Below, piece by piece: positions 17,833 through 26,921 of a DNA stretch of 64,000 nt (within the stretch, counting starts at the first letter, position 1; each line of letters opens with the position of its first letter). The notes below the pieces were generated by a model. That model was not told where the DNA came from. It worked only from the letters and a program-made list of their open reading frames with translations, and ran no database searches. The stretch is taken from the NCBI GenBank assembly GCA_963667715.1, contig OY763926.1, positions 1,426,001-1,490,000 of the forward strand, written 5' to 3'. Origin of the DNA: JAFGDI01 sp963667715 (GTDB taxonomy: Bacteria > Planctomycetota > Phycisphaerae > Sedimentisphaerales > SM23-30). Position numbers and translations under genes: made by a program.

Positions 17833-18978
17833 ATGATAAAAGTCTTACATTGTCTTTCAAACTTTGATAAAGGCGGCATGGGGATGTATGTCCTTGAGCT
17901 TATTCGCCGCTACAATAAACAAGAATTTAAAATGGATATTTGCGTATTGAACCAAAACGCAGGTCTGCTGGCTGATATGGCTAAAAACGCCGGCAGTGAG
18001 GTTCACATCTGTCCAGGAGGTAGTCGTGGCCTGCGGTCATTTGCAAAATCATTTAAAAAGATAATAAAAGATGGTGAATACGATGTTGTAATCTCTCACC
18101 GAGGTTATTCCTCTGGATTTGTATTATTAGCGGCTGCCTGGGCTGGTGTAAAGGTCAGGATCTGTCATCCGCATTCATTGCTGTCAGCTAATATGGCAGG
18201 GCGCTCATTATTAGCTGTTGCTGGTTCAAAAATACAAAAAAAGTTGACGATGAAATATGCAACGGGATTCATTGGCATTTCTCAGTATCTGATAGGCACT
18301 CTCTTTGGCTTGAGCCAGGATAATAAAAAATGTAGTATTATTCCCTGTGGCGCTATTTTACAGAATAATTCAGATTCGGATGCTGTTAGAAAAAGTATTC
18401 GTGCAGAGTTTGGTATTAAAGAAGGTACTACCGTTGTTGGTCATGTAGGCCTTTTTGCAGAACGAAAAAACCATGCTTTTTTTGTGAGAGCCGCCGAGGT
18501 ACTGGCTCAAAATAAGGATTATACATTTTTGTTGGTTGGCGAAGGGCCCTTAGAACAGAGCATAAAGGAAATGGTTGCAGAAAAGGGCCTGAAAGATCGC
18601 TTTATTTTTGCGGGCTGGCAGGAAAATGTTTCCGGCTTTATGGCTGCTATGGATGTTATGCTTTTCCCTTCCAAATGGGAAGGTTTTCCAATTTCGGTTA
18701 TTGAGGCTAACGCTAACGGCTTACCTGTTGCGGTGAGTGACTTACCGTTATTCGATGAAGCATTGTCGCCGGAGGCCCAGTGGTGTCGTTTCCCGCTAGA
18801 TAATCCCGCTAGAGCTGCTGAAATAGTTAACATGATACTTGCCTCAAAAGCAGAATACGAAAAGCTTGCCAAAGCTGCACGTATTCATGGCATTAAGTTT
18901 GATATAAGCAATAGTGTGAAGAAATTTGAATTATTCTTAAAAGAACAGGTAAACAATACTAAAAAATGTGCGGTATAG
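17833..18978 (+). CDS. Glycosyltransferase family 4 protein
   Basis: GT-B glycosyltransferase of 381 residues. It begins HCLSNFDKGGMGMYVLELIR and has the GT4 half with VGHVGLFAERKNHAFFVRA, FLLVGEGPLEQSI and FPSKWEGFPISVIEANA. Both glutamates of the donor-binding motif are present. The gene overlaps the asparagine-synthase homologue downstream by 13 bp. Donor and acceptor are unknown. Confidence 0.87.
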   Translation: MIKVLHCLSNFDKGGMGMYVLELIRRYNKQEFKMDICVLNQNAGLLADMAKNAGSEVHICPGGSRGLRSFAKSFKKIIKDGEYDVVISHRGYSSGFVLLAAAWAGVKVRICHPHSLLSANMAGRSLLAVAGSKIQKKLTMKYATGFIGISQYLIGTLFGLSQDNKKCSIIPCGAILQNNSDSDAVRKSIRAEFGIKEGTTVVGHVGLFAERKNHAFFVRAAEVLAQNKDYTFLLVGEGPLEQSIKEMVAEKGLKDRFIFAGWQENVSGFMAAMDVMLFPSKWEGFPISVIEANANGLPVAVSDLPLFDEALSPEAQWCRFPLDNPARAAEIVNMILASKAEYEKLAKAARIHGIKFDISNSVKKFELFLKEQVNNTKKCAV

Positions 18979-20825
18979 CCGGAATATTAAATTTTGACCA
19001 GATACCTGTTGATTTGTCTATACTGGGAGCAATGACTGAAACTCTCTCCAGTAGGGGCCCGGATGATACCGGATATTGGCAGGAGAGCTTTATTGCTTTT
19101 GGCCATAAACGCTTATCTATTATTGACCTGTCTAATGCAGGGCATCAGCCGTATGTTGATATGCCTTCCGGCTGCTTTTTGGTATATAATGGTGAAATAT
19201 ATAATTATGTCGAGTTACGCAAAGAGCTTGAACGTAATGGTTATACTTTCACCAGTAAGACCGATACTGAAGTTTTGCTTAAATCATACCTGTTTTGGGG
19301 AAAAAAATGCCTGGATAAGTTCAACGGCATGTTTGCCTTTGCCATATGGGACAGTAAACAGAGAAAATTATTTGCTGCTCGCGACCGTATTGGAATAAAG
19401 CCATTTTATTATTTATTAAATGATAAAGGCTTTATCTTTGCTTCACGTCCCAAGGCGATAATGCAACATCCTTTATGCAATACCAGTTTAGATAGAAAAG
19501 CCCTGTCAGTTTATTTAGACCTTGGGTATGCTCCAGGTGACATGGCGATGATAGCAGGTATAAAAAAGCTTAAACCTGGCCATTATCTGGAAATAACGAA
19601 TAACTCCACAGTTAATATAGATCAATACTGGTCATTATCACAAACATGGTGCAGTCCGGAAACAGACTTATCAATTGAAGAATCATCCCATGAGCTGTTC
19701 AGGTTAATTAGCGATTCAGTTAAGTTAAGAATGGTAGCTGATGTGCCTTTGGGTGTGTTTTTATCAGGTGGGATAGATTCTGGTGCAGTTTCTGCTGGTA
19801 TGGCCAGCCAGATAGATATGTCGAGGATGAAAACTTTTTGTATGAACTTTAGTGGAGATGATGGGCTTGATGCCAGATATGCACGTGCTTTGGCCGACCA
19901 TCTGGGCAGTCAGCACTATGAATATGATTTCAACCCTGATAATTTAATTACTGCGGTTGAAAAGCTGGCGGAAGTTTATGATGAACCTATCGCTGATATT
20001 TCATTATTGCCATCTATGGCTCTTTCAGAATATGTCAGAAAAGAAGTGACGGTATGCTTGAGCGGTGATGGTGGTGATGAGTTATTTGCTGGCTACCCTA
20101 ATTATAAGAGACTGCAATGGTTTAGTGCTATTAGGAGAGTTCCTGGCTTACGTTGGTTAATCAGAGGATTACTTGCTCTCAAAGGCGGACATCGAAGTTC
20201 ACTTGCAGTTGAAGCTCTGAAGTTTAAGACAGTTAGCGAAATTGCGGCTTTTATTCGATCTGCACGTAAAGATAATGCCAGACCACTGCTTGACGACGAT
20301 ATGTCATATGGCTTTCAGGATGTTGCTAGTGAAACGTTAAATGCTCTTAAACATCTCGACATTGTGAAGCAGGGCAGTTATTTGGATGCCTGCTATTTTA
20401 TGGTAGATGATAATTTGCACAAAATGGATGTTGCTTCTATGGCACATGGCCTTGAAGTAAGAGTGCCACTTTTGGATCATCGTATCGTTGAGTTTGCAGC
20501 CAGGCTGCCAGTTTCATACAAGATATATCATAACCAGCAGAAATATGTACTTAAAAAAGCAGTTGAGAGGATGATGCCGGAAGGTTATTTCACACGTCCA
20601 AAAACAGGATTTGCCCCTCCGATTGGAAAATGGATTAGAAATGAGCTAAAAGACTGGATCTATGCTGAGTTATCTTCAGATAGTCTGGATGAGCTGGGCG
20701 TTTTAGATCCCTCTGCTATCAAGTCGATTATTGACTCTCATATGTCAGGTAATCGTGATTTCTCATCATATATCTGGTTACTGGTATCTTTGGTACGGTG
20801 GCAGAAGTATTATCGTGTTCGTTGA
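18966..20825 (+). CDS. asnB: Asparagine synthase (glutamine-hydrolysing) family protein
   Basis: A 619-residue two-domain amidotransferase. The N-terminal class II glutaminase domain starts with the catalytic Cys2 in MCGIAGILNF and has SSRGPDDTGYW and FLVYNGEIYNY. The C-terminal ATP-pyrophosphatase domain has VFLSGGIDSGAVSA (PP-loop) and CLSGDGGDELFAGYPNY. All key elements are intact, so the enzyme should be active. In polysaccharide clusters such proteins are thought to amidate uronic acids or other sugar carboxylates rather than make asparagine; that role is inferred from the neighbours. It overlaps the preceding glycosyltransferase gene. Confidence 0.9.
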   Translation: MCGIAGILNFDQIPVDLSILGAMTETLSSRGPDDTGYWQESFIAFGHKRLSIIDLSNAGHQPYVDMPSGCFLVYNGEIYNYVELRKELERNGYTFTSKTDTEVLLKSYLFWGKKCLDKFNGMFAFAIWDSKQRKLFAARDRIGIKPFYYLLNDKGFIFASRPKAIMQHPLCNTSLDRKALSVYLDLGYAPGDMAMIAGIKKLKPGHYLEITNNSTVNIDQYWSLSQTWCSPETDLSIEESSHELFRLISDSVKLRMVADVPLGVFLSGGIDSGAVSAGMASQIDMSRMKTFCMNFSGDDGLDARYARALADHLGSQHYEYDFNPDNLITAVEKLAEVYDEPIADISLLPSMALSEYVRKEVTVCLSGDGGDELFAGYPNYKRLQWFSAIRRVPGLRWLIRGLLALKGGHRSSLAVEALKFKTVSEIAAFIRSARKDNARPLLDDDMSYGFQDVASETLNALKHLDIVKQGSYLDACYFMVDDNLHKMDVASMAHGLEVRVPLLDHRIVEFAARLPVSYKIYHNQQKYVLKKAVERMMPEGYFTRPKTGFAPPIGKWIRNELKDWIYAELSSDSLDELGVLDPSAIKSIIDSHMSGNRDFSSYIWLLVSLVRWQKYYRVR

Positions 20826-20870
20826 GATAACTGCTTAGGATAAACTATAAATAATTGATAATAGATTAAA

Positions 20871-21467
20871 ATGGATAAAGATATAAATAATAACAGCGAG
20901 TTCGGCTTTCGAGATGCAAGCTCCGGCCAATCAGTACACTCTTTAAAAAAGTGCCTGCTGATTGCATTGTGGGGAGTGGTTAGAGCCCTGCTTTTCAGAC
21001 CAACTCCTAAAAGACTGTACTTTTGGCGTAGATGGCTGTTAAGGCTGTTTGGTGCCGATTTAACTGATAAGGTGTACATAGACCCTTCAGTTCGTATTGA
21101 GTATCCCTGGAATCTTAAAATGTCAGACCACAGCTCTATTGGTAGGGAAGCCTGGATATACAATCTTGCACATATTGAGATAGGAGAGTTTGCGACTATC
21201 TCTGCCAGAGTCACTCTTTGTGCCGGCTCTCATGACTACACAAGGAAAAGTACGCCTTTGGTAACTAAGCCAATTAAGGTTGGTAATGGCAGTTGGGTTG
21301 CATCCTCTGCCTTTGTTCTGCCAGGTATAAATATCGGTGATAATGCTGTTATTGGAGCCTGTAGCGTGGTAACCAGAGATATGCCCAAAGAGATGATTTG
21401 TGCCGGCAACCCATGTAAACCGATCAAATGGCGGTTAGATGGTGTGGAGCTCCAGAATGCGGATTAA
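20871..21467 (+). CDS. WcaF-like acyltransferase (left-handed beta-helix)
   Basis: A 198-residue protein with an N-terminal helical part (FRPTPKRLYFWRRWLLRLFG) and a C-terminal hexapeptide-repeat domain. The pattern VYIDPSVRIEYPWNLKM, then IGREAWIYNL, then ISARVTLCAGSHDYTRK, and IGACSVVTRDMPKEMICAGN matches colanic-acid-type WcaF acetyltransferases. The GSHDY segment holds the catalytic histidine. It would transfer an acetyl group from acetyl-CoA to a sugar of the cytoplasmic glycan precursor. Confidence 0.85.
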   Translation: MDKDINNNSEFGFRDASSGQSVHSLKKCLLIALWGVVRALLFRPTPKRLYFWRRWLLRLFGADLTDKVYIDPSVRIEYPWNLKMSDHSSIGREAWIYNLAHIEIGEFATISARVTLCAGSHDYTRKSTPLVTKPIKVGNGSWVASSAFVLPGINIGDNAVIGACSVVTRDMPKEMICAGNPCKPIKWRLDGVELQNAD

Positions 21468-21506
21468 GTTTTACAATATTAAACATAAATTTTTGATAGT
21501 CTTATA

Positions 21507-22634
21507 ATGAAAATAAATATAGTTACAGGGCCTTTTTGTTCATTACCTCCGGTTGGTTTTGGGGCTGGCGAGAAAGTATGGTATGATTGTGGAAAATATT
21601 TCTCCAGTCAGGGCCATGATGTTACTTTTTTTGCCAGAATAGGCCCTGGTGAAGCGGCACATGAGCAGGTTGATGGATTAACCGTAAACCGTTTTAGAGG
21701 CTTTTTTTCATCCGGTAAAATTATTGTCGATTTATTTCTGGATCTGATATATTCAGTGAATATGTTGCGACGTTTACCCAAGGCTGACATAACGGTGGTG
21801 AGTTCTTTTTGGCTGCCGATTATCGCACCATTACGAAAGCGTAAAATAGGCAAGATCGTTTATAAGGTCGGTAGATATCCCAAAGGGCAGTTAAAGTATT
21901 ATAAAGGGCTTGACCGCTTTTCCTTTGTCACCAAGGCAGTATATGATGCGGGTATAGAGCAGGGTGATTCGATCAAAAGTCGTAGCCGGATAAATCCTAA
22001 TCCTATCAACACAAATGTATTTTATAATAAAACATCTGAAGGTAGGCAAAAGACAACAATTATTTATACAGGTCGAATTGCACCGGAAAAGGGTATTGAT
22101 CTGCTCATTCGTGCGTTTGCAATCTTATATAAAAATAATCCCGAGCTCAAGTTGCAGTTAGTTGGAAGCTGTGATATGGGTACCGGCGGTGGTGGTGATG
22201 AGTACATCAGGCAGCTTAATACACTCGCTGGCGATGCCCCTGTGGAGTTTATCACTCCGATAAGAGATCCACAAAAGCTGGCGGATCAGCTTCGTGCTGC
22301 TGATATATATGTTTATCCATCCTGTGCAGATAAAGGTGAGGCATTTGGAGTTGCACCTCTGGAGGCTATGGGGGTAGGTATACCGGTAATTGTCTCAGAT
22401 CTTGCTTGTTTCCGTGATTTTGTTACCGATGGGAGCAGTGGACTGGTCTTTGACCATAGAAGTGAAAATGCTGTTGAGCAGCTTGCAGATAAAATACTAT
22501 TATTATTAAATGATGAAGAATACAGTCGGAAAATCTCTGCAGAGGGTGCAGAGCAGGCATCTAAGTTTAGTATTAAACATATTGCTGAAAATTACTTAAA
22601 AGATTTCCGGGAGTTAATATCTTGCCATCATTAA
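21507..22634 (+). CDS. Glycosyltransferase family 4 protein
   Basis: GT-B glycosyltransferase of 375 residues. The N-terminus reads SLPPVGFGAGEKVWYDCGKY. The GT4 domain has IYTGRIAPEKGIDLLIRAFA, LQLVGSCDMGTGGGGDEY and YPSCADKGEAFGVAPLEAMG, with the catalytic-loop glutamates in EAFGVAPLE. The gene overlaps the following methyltransferase by 13 bp. It is clearly a sugar transferase; its specificity cannot be given. Confidence 0.88.
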   Translation: MKINIVTGPFCSLPPVGFGAGEKVWYDCGKYFSSQGHDVTFFARIGPGEAAHEQVDGLTVNRFRGFFSSGKIIVDLFLDLIYSVNMLRRLPKADITVVSSFWLPIIAPLRKRKIGKIVYKVGRYPKGQLKYYKGLDRFSFVTKAVYDAGIEQGDSIKSRSRINPNPINTNVFYNKTSEGRQKTTIIYTGRIAPEKGIDLLIRAFAILYKNNPELKLQLVGSCDMGTGGGGDEYIRQLNTLAGDAPVEFITPIRDPQKLADQLRAADIYVYPSCADKGEAFGVAPLEAMGVGIPVIVSDLACFRDFVTDGSSGLVFDHRSENAVEQLADKILLLLNDEEYSRKISAEGAEQASKFSIKHIAENYLKDFRELISCHH

Positions 22635-23443
22635 AAAATAAAATACTTGATCTGCTGTCTCGTATGGGGGTAATTGCTCATGCAAAGATCGATTTAGACA
22701 CTTTCAAGAACTTTGAAAGTGAAATGGATAACTACTATAAAGTTAATTCAAATTATCATGCTTTTATTGCTCCGGCATATTATCCGCTCTGGTATGACCT
22801 GATTCACGATTTTATGCCTTCGAGCGCAGTTGTGCTCGAAGTTGGAGCTGGACGAAGTTGTTTCGGTGATTATCTTAAGGATAAGTCAATTGACGCAATT
22901 TACCATAGTCAGGATATTACAGATATAAATCATCAATGGCTGGCTGAGCATTCAGAAAAATTTTGGAATTGTCCGCTTAAAGATGTGCATGGTAGCTATG
23001 ATGTGATTTTCTCCACTTATGTCTATGAACATGTAGTAAACCCTCAGGAGTTTCTTGAGGAAGCAGACCGTTTGTTAAAAGATGGTGGAGTTCATATTGT
23101 CATCGGACCTAATTACGATGTCCCTGGATATTTATGTCCATCGTTAAGGTCTAATAGCTTTTGGACCAGGCTTAAAACTATTATTTTACTAATTAGTTTA
23201 CGAATAACGCAACGCTTTAGTAGTGTAAGCCATTTCCTGATTAATACCGCTCCGGCCTGCTTGACCTTAAAATGGTACCGTGATGCAGATGCCTGTCATA
23301 TAGTTTCCAAAATGGATCTGGTCAATTGGTGCAAGGCTAATAATTACACGGTTGAGGATTTACATTATCCGGGGGCAAATCTCCGTGATAAGATTTTTAA
23401 GAAAATTCTTGTATTACAGGTTGCATGTCGAAAAAAGCAGTAA
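22622..23443 (+). CDS. Class I SAM-dependent methyltransferase
   Basis: A 273-residue protein with motif I VVLEVGAGRSCFGDYL, then YDVIFSTYVYEHVVNPQEFL and LLKDGGVHIVIGPNYDVPG. The start is TTG at 22622, chosen because GGGAG lies 8-9 nt upstream and the frame has no earlier standard start; it lies inside the end of the preceding gene. The C-terminal 90 residues are unlike the other methyltransferases here. The acceptor is unknown, probably part of the glycan. Confidence 0.75.
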   Translation: MPSLKNKILDLLSRMGVIAHAKIDLDTFKNFESEMDNYYKVNSNYHAFIAPAYYPLWYDLIHDFMPSSAVVLEVGAGRSCFGDYLKDKSIDAIYHSQDITDINHQWLAEHSEKFWNCPLKDVHGSYDVIFSTYVYEHVVNPQEFLEEADRLLKDGGVHIVIGPNYDVPGYLCPSLRSNSFWTRLKTIILLISLRITQRFSSVSHFLINTAPACLTLKWYRDADACHIVSKMDLVNWCKANNYTVEDLHYPGANLRDKIFKKILVLQVACRKKQ

Positions 23444-23475
23444 CTCAGTAATCGTATAAAGTTAGAAATATAGAT

Positions 23476-24612
23476 TTGAAAGTATTACATATTGTTGATT
23501 CAATGGCGGCCCGTGGAGGTGGCCCAGCGTATTCAGTCCCAAATCTCGTTAATGGGCTGCGAAATGCTGGAGTTGCAGCAGATATATTCACAGCTATACC
23601 TGATGGTTGTGAAGTTACTTTGTCTCAAGATGTGAAAGTTCTCGGCTGTAAAGTTGCCAGTATGTCAGATTTAAAACAGTGGTATAATGCACTTAACCAG
23701 ACTGCGATAGATTATGATCTATTGCATTTACATGGTTGTTGGAGCTTAAAACAGTTGTTTGCTTCCAGAGCTTCCAGAAAGTTGGGTAAACCATACTGTA
23801 TTAGCCCACGTGGGATGCTTGAGCCCTGGTCGATGGCTCAGGGGAAATTGAAAAAATGCTTTGCCTGGAAATTATATCAAAAAAGTGTTTTTAAACATGC
23901 ATCTCTGATTCATGCAACGGCTATTAGTGAAGCTGATAATATCAAAGAACTTGGTATAAAAACACCATCCGCAATTGTTGCTAATGGTGTTGATATTCCT
24001 GCTGATATATCTGAAGAGTCTGCCTTGCAAAATGTGGAGAGTAGGTATCCAATTATGGCAGGGAAACGATACATTGTGTTTCTGTCTCGTCTGCATTATA
24101 AAAAAGGACTGGAAAGATTGCTGGCCTACTGGAATAAGAACCGGCATATCTGGCCGGATACCGTACTGGCTATTGCTGGCGAAGGTCAGGCCGATTATGT
24201 GACAAAGTTAAAGCGGCTAGCTGTTGAGACTGTAGAAGCTGGGCAGGTATTGTTTACTGGCGGTGTTTATGGTCAGTTAAAGAATGATCTATTGGCCGGA
24301 GCGGCTTTCTTTGTTCTCCCTACCTTTAGTGAAAACTTTGGAATAGCCATAGCAGAGGCTTTGGCTGTTGAAACTCCAGTTATTACCACAAAAGGAACGC
24401 CATGGAGCGAATTGATCGACCGAAAATGCGGATGGTGGGTGGATTTGGCTGGTGATGAGTTTGAAAAGACTATGGAACTTGCTTTGAATAGTACATCACA
24501 TGAACTAAAGGCAATGGGGCAGAGAGGTCGGAAACTCATGGTCGAGAAGTATAGTTGGAGCCAGCTTGCAGAGGAAATGATGCAGGCGTATATGAGGATA
24601 GAGAGAAAATGA
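23476..24612 (+). CDS. Glycosyltransferase family 4 protein
   Basis: GT-B glycosyltransferase of 378 residues with a TTG start. The N-terminus VDSMAARGGGPAYSVPNLVN is typical of a subgroup that often transfers mannose or related sugars. Further motifs are YCISPRGMLEPWSMAQGKLK, FLSRLHYKKGLERLLAYW, LAIAGEGQADYV and FSENFGIAIAEALA. The donor motif is complete. It ends with a 4-bp ATGA overlap onto the next glycosyltransferase. Confidence 0.87.
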   Translation: MKVLHIVDSMAARGGGPAYSVPNLVNGLRNAGVAADIFTAIPDGCEVTLSQDVKVLGCKVASMSDLKQWYNALNQTAIDYDLLHLHGCWSLKQLFASRASRKLGKPYCISPRGMLEPWSMAQGKLKKCFAWKLYQKSVFKHASLIHATAISEADNIKELGIKTPSAIVANGVDIPADISEESALQNVESRYPIMAGKRYIVFLSRLHYKKGLERLLAYWNKNRHIWPDTVLAIAGEGQADYVTKLKRLAVETVEAGQVLFTGGVYGQLKNDLLAGAAFFVLPTFSENFGIAIAEALAVETPVITTKGTPWSELIDRKCGWWVDLAGDEFEKTMELALNSTSHELKAMGQRGRKLMVEKYSWSQLAEEMMQAYMRIERK

Positions 24613-25442
24613 GTAAACCGCAAATATCGGTTTTGATCCTGACTCTTAATGAGGAAATAAATATTGTAGATTGCATTAACTCTGTGAAATGGGCAGATGA
24701 TGTTGTAGTATTGGACTCTTTCAGCAGTGATAAGACTGTTGAATTGGCCAGGACTGCTGGTGCCAGTGTTGTGCAAAGAAAATTTGATAACTGGGCTTCA
24801 CACCAAAACTGGGCACTTGCGAATATAAACTTCAAATATGACTGGATATTCTATATTGATGCTGATGAACGCTGTGACCAACAGCTTTGTGATGAGCTTG
24901 TTTCCTTTGATACCGCAAATTCTCCGTACGCCATGTTGTATATGCGGCGAAAGGATTATTTTCTGGAAAGATGGCTAAAGCACGCTCAGATATATCCGGT
25001 ATGGCAGCCGCGTTTATTTCGCAGGGATAAGGTACGCTATGAAAGACCGGTAAATCCAGTGGAAATTGTAGATGGAGATACCTCCAGGTTGACAGGGCAT
25101 TTTATTCATTATCCTTTTAGCCATGGTATTGCAAGCTGGATAAACAGACACAATAATTACAGCGATTTTGAAGCCGCGGAAAAGCTAAGGATTCGGAAAT
25201 TATCGTGGAAAGAAGTGCTCTTTGATAAAAATGCGGTAAGACGCAATAAACTTAAACATATTGTCTACAGACTGCCGTTACGTCCGTTAATAATGTACTG
25301 TTATCTTGTATTGCTCAGACTAGCATTTCTTGACGGGGCTCCGGGTATGAAATTTGTGAGTCTAAGGGTAATGTACGAACGGCTGATCGATATTAAATAT
25401 GCAGAACTAAAGAGAAAAGAAACAGCTAAGCCTGAATGTTGA
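24609..25442 (+). CDS. Glycosyltransferase family 2 protein (WaaE/LpcC-like)
   Basis: GT-A fold transferase of 277 residues. It starts ISVLILTLNEEINIVDCINS, has VVVLDSFSSDKTVELARTAG and the metal-binding region FYIDADERC (D-x-D type). The later segment YMRRKDYFLERWLKH..WQPRLFRRDKVRYE is diagnostic for the lipopolysaccharide core beta-glucosyltransferase / WaaE group. The ATG at 24609 overlaps the preceding stop by 4 bp, so coupled translation decides the start. It suggests that the cluster makes a lipid-linked or LPS-like glycan. Confidence 0.88.
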   Translation: MSKPQISVLILTLNEEINIVDCINSVKWADDVVVLDSFSSDKTVELARTAGASVVQRKFDNWASHQNWALANINFKYDWIFYIDADERCDQQLCDELVSFDTANSPYAMLYMRRKDYFLERWLKHAQIYPVWQPRLFRRDKVRYERPVNPVEIVDGDTSRLTGHFIHYPFSHGIASWINRHNNYSDFEAAEKLRIRKLSWKEVLFDKNAVRRNKLKHIVYRLPLRPLIMYCYLVLLRLAFLDGAPGMKFVSLRVMYERLIDIKYAELKRKETAKPEC

Positions 25443-25490
25443 GAAAATTTTCAATATTATTCTCTTTATAGATAAGGATTTCCTTTAATA

Positions 25491-26864
25491 ATGAAAATTG
25501 TACTTGTAAAACCTCCGGCAACATATGCGAACTGGTATAAGCAGCCGTCACTTGGCCTTACTTCGCTTTATGAGTCTTTGCTGAAAGATGGTCATGAAGT
25601 TCGCATTTTGGATGCTTATTACAATGGCTGGTCTCAGGATAAGCTTTGTGAGGAAATATTGTCCTCTCAGCCGGATATTCTTGGTATTTCAGCTATGACC
25701 CATGAAGTATGCTCTGCGGCTGAAATATGTAGAATAGTTAAGACGAGCATTGATGTAATTACTGTGGTTGGCGGTTGCCACGTAACCGCCTTACCAGCTG
25801 ATACTCTGACCGAATTTCCGGTTTTTGACTATGGTCTGACTGGCGAAGGTGAGGTTAGTTTTCCAAAGCTGGTGCAATCTATCTCTAACCATAGTGACCT
25901 TGCAGAGACCAAAGGGCTGGTTTGGCGAGATCGCGGTGAGTGTATAGTTAACGTACCGGCAGAAGCTATATCGCCGGATTATTTGGATCAGATACACAAA
26001 ACGGCTTTCAAAGAGTATTACGGCAATGATTTGCATGCACTTGCTGGGCGAGATAGCTATCATCCTATTTTTACATCTAGAGGTTGTCCGTATAACTGTG
26101 CGTTCTGTATGCAGGTACTTGGCCGTAAGCTCAGATATCGCTCTATCGATAGCATCATCAGTGAAATAGAGTATGTAATAGAGCATTATGGCTGTCATAC
26201 CATTAACTTCTCTGACGAGCTGTTTCTCTTTGATAATGAACGGACCAGAAAACTGCTCAATGCAATTATTGACAGGGGACTGCCCCAGAAAATACGTTGG
26301 TGCAGCTTGACCAGAGCCAATACGGTCAGTGAAGAACTGATTGCATTAGCGAAGAAAGCGGGCTGTTTCGAGTTGGAGATGGGGGTAGAGTCTGGAGATG
26401 CCGATATCCTTGTCAGGATCAATAAGAAGATAACTCTGGAGCAGATTCATAATGCCGTCAAGATCATTAAAGATGCAGGTATTAAGCTTGGTACTTTTTA
26501 TATTCTGGGCCATCCAGGAGAAACTGCGATTACAGCTCGCAAAACTGTAGATTTGGCAATTAAGCTCAATACCGACACTATTGCAATGGGTGTAATGGTT
26601 CCTTATCCTGGGACAGCGATTTACCAAATGGCCTTAAACGGTACCGATGGTTATAGACTATTGAGTAAGGATTGGTCTCTTTACGATAAATATGGTGGTA
26701 AGGCTTTGGCTTTGGATGGTGTAAGTTATAAACACCTGGAAAGCCTACAGAAAAAAGCCATTTTCATGCTCTATCTACGCAACTTCCGCCTGCTTGATCT
26801 GATCAGTTATCTGTGGAAAAGAAGAAAATCTATCTGCTACTTTATACTTAAAAAATTTAGTTAA
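25491..26864 (+). CDS. B12-binding-domain radical SAM protein
   Basis: A 457-residue enzyme with an N-terminal cobalamin-binding-like domain (KPPATYANWYKQPSLGLTSL, then VVGGCHVTALPADTL and YGLTGEGEVSFPKLV) and a radical SAM core with the cluster motif SRGCPYNCAFC (CxxxCxxC) near residue 200. It also has FSDELFLFDNERTRKLL and MGVESGDADILVRINKK, usual for this group. The canonical D-x-H-x-x-G motif for base-off B12 is not evident. It lies inside the glycan cluster after 48 bp. Reactions in this superfamily include methylation of unactivated carbons and rearrangements; the substrate here is unknown. Confidence 0.85.
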   Translation: MKIVLVKPPATYANWYKQPSLGLTSLYESLLKDGHEVRILDAYYNGWSQDKLCEEILSSQPDILGISAMTHEVCSAAEICRIVKTSIDVITVVGGCHVTALPADTLTEFPVFDYGLTGEGEVSFPKLVQSISNHSDLAETKGLVWRDRGECIVNVPAEAISPDYLDQIHKTAFKEYYGNDLHALAGRDSYHPIFTSRGCPYNCAFCMQVLGRKLRYRSIDSIISEIEYVIEHYGCHTINFSDELFLFDNERTRKLLNAIIDRGLPQKIRWCSLTRANTVSEELIALAKKAGCFELEMGVESGDADILVRINKKITLEQIHNAVKIIKDAGIKLGTFYILGHPGETAITARKTVDLAIKLNTDTIAMGVMVPYPGTAIYQMALNGTDGYRLLSKDWSLYDKYGGKALALDGVSYKHLESLQKKAIFMLYLRNFRLLDLISYLWKRRKSICYFILKKFS

Positions 26865-26921
26865 TCTTTACAATGGGCTAAGGGTTCTTTGTAAATAAGA
26901 CATATGTAATAGGGTTTTGTC

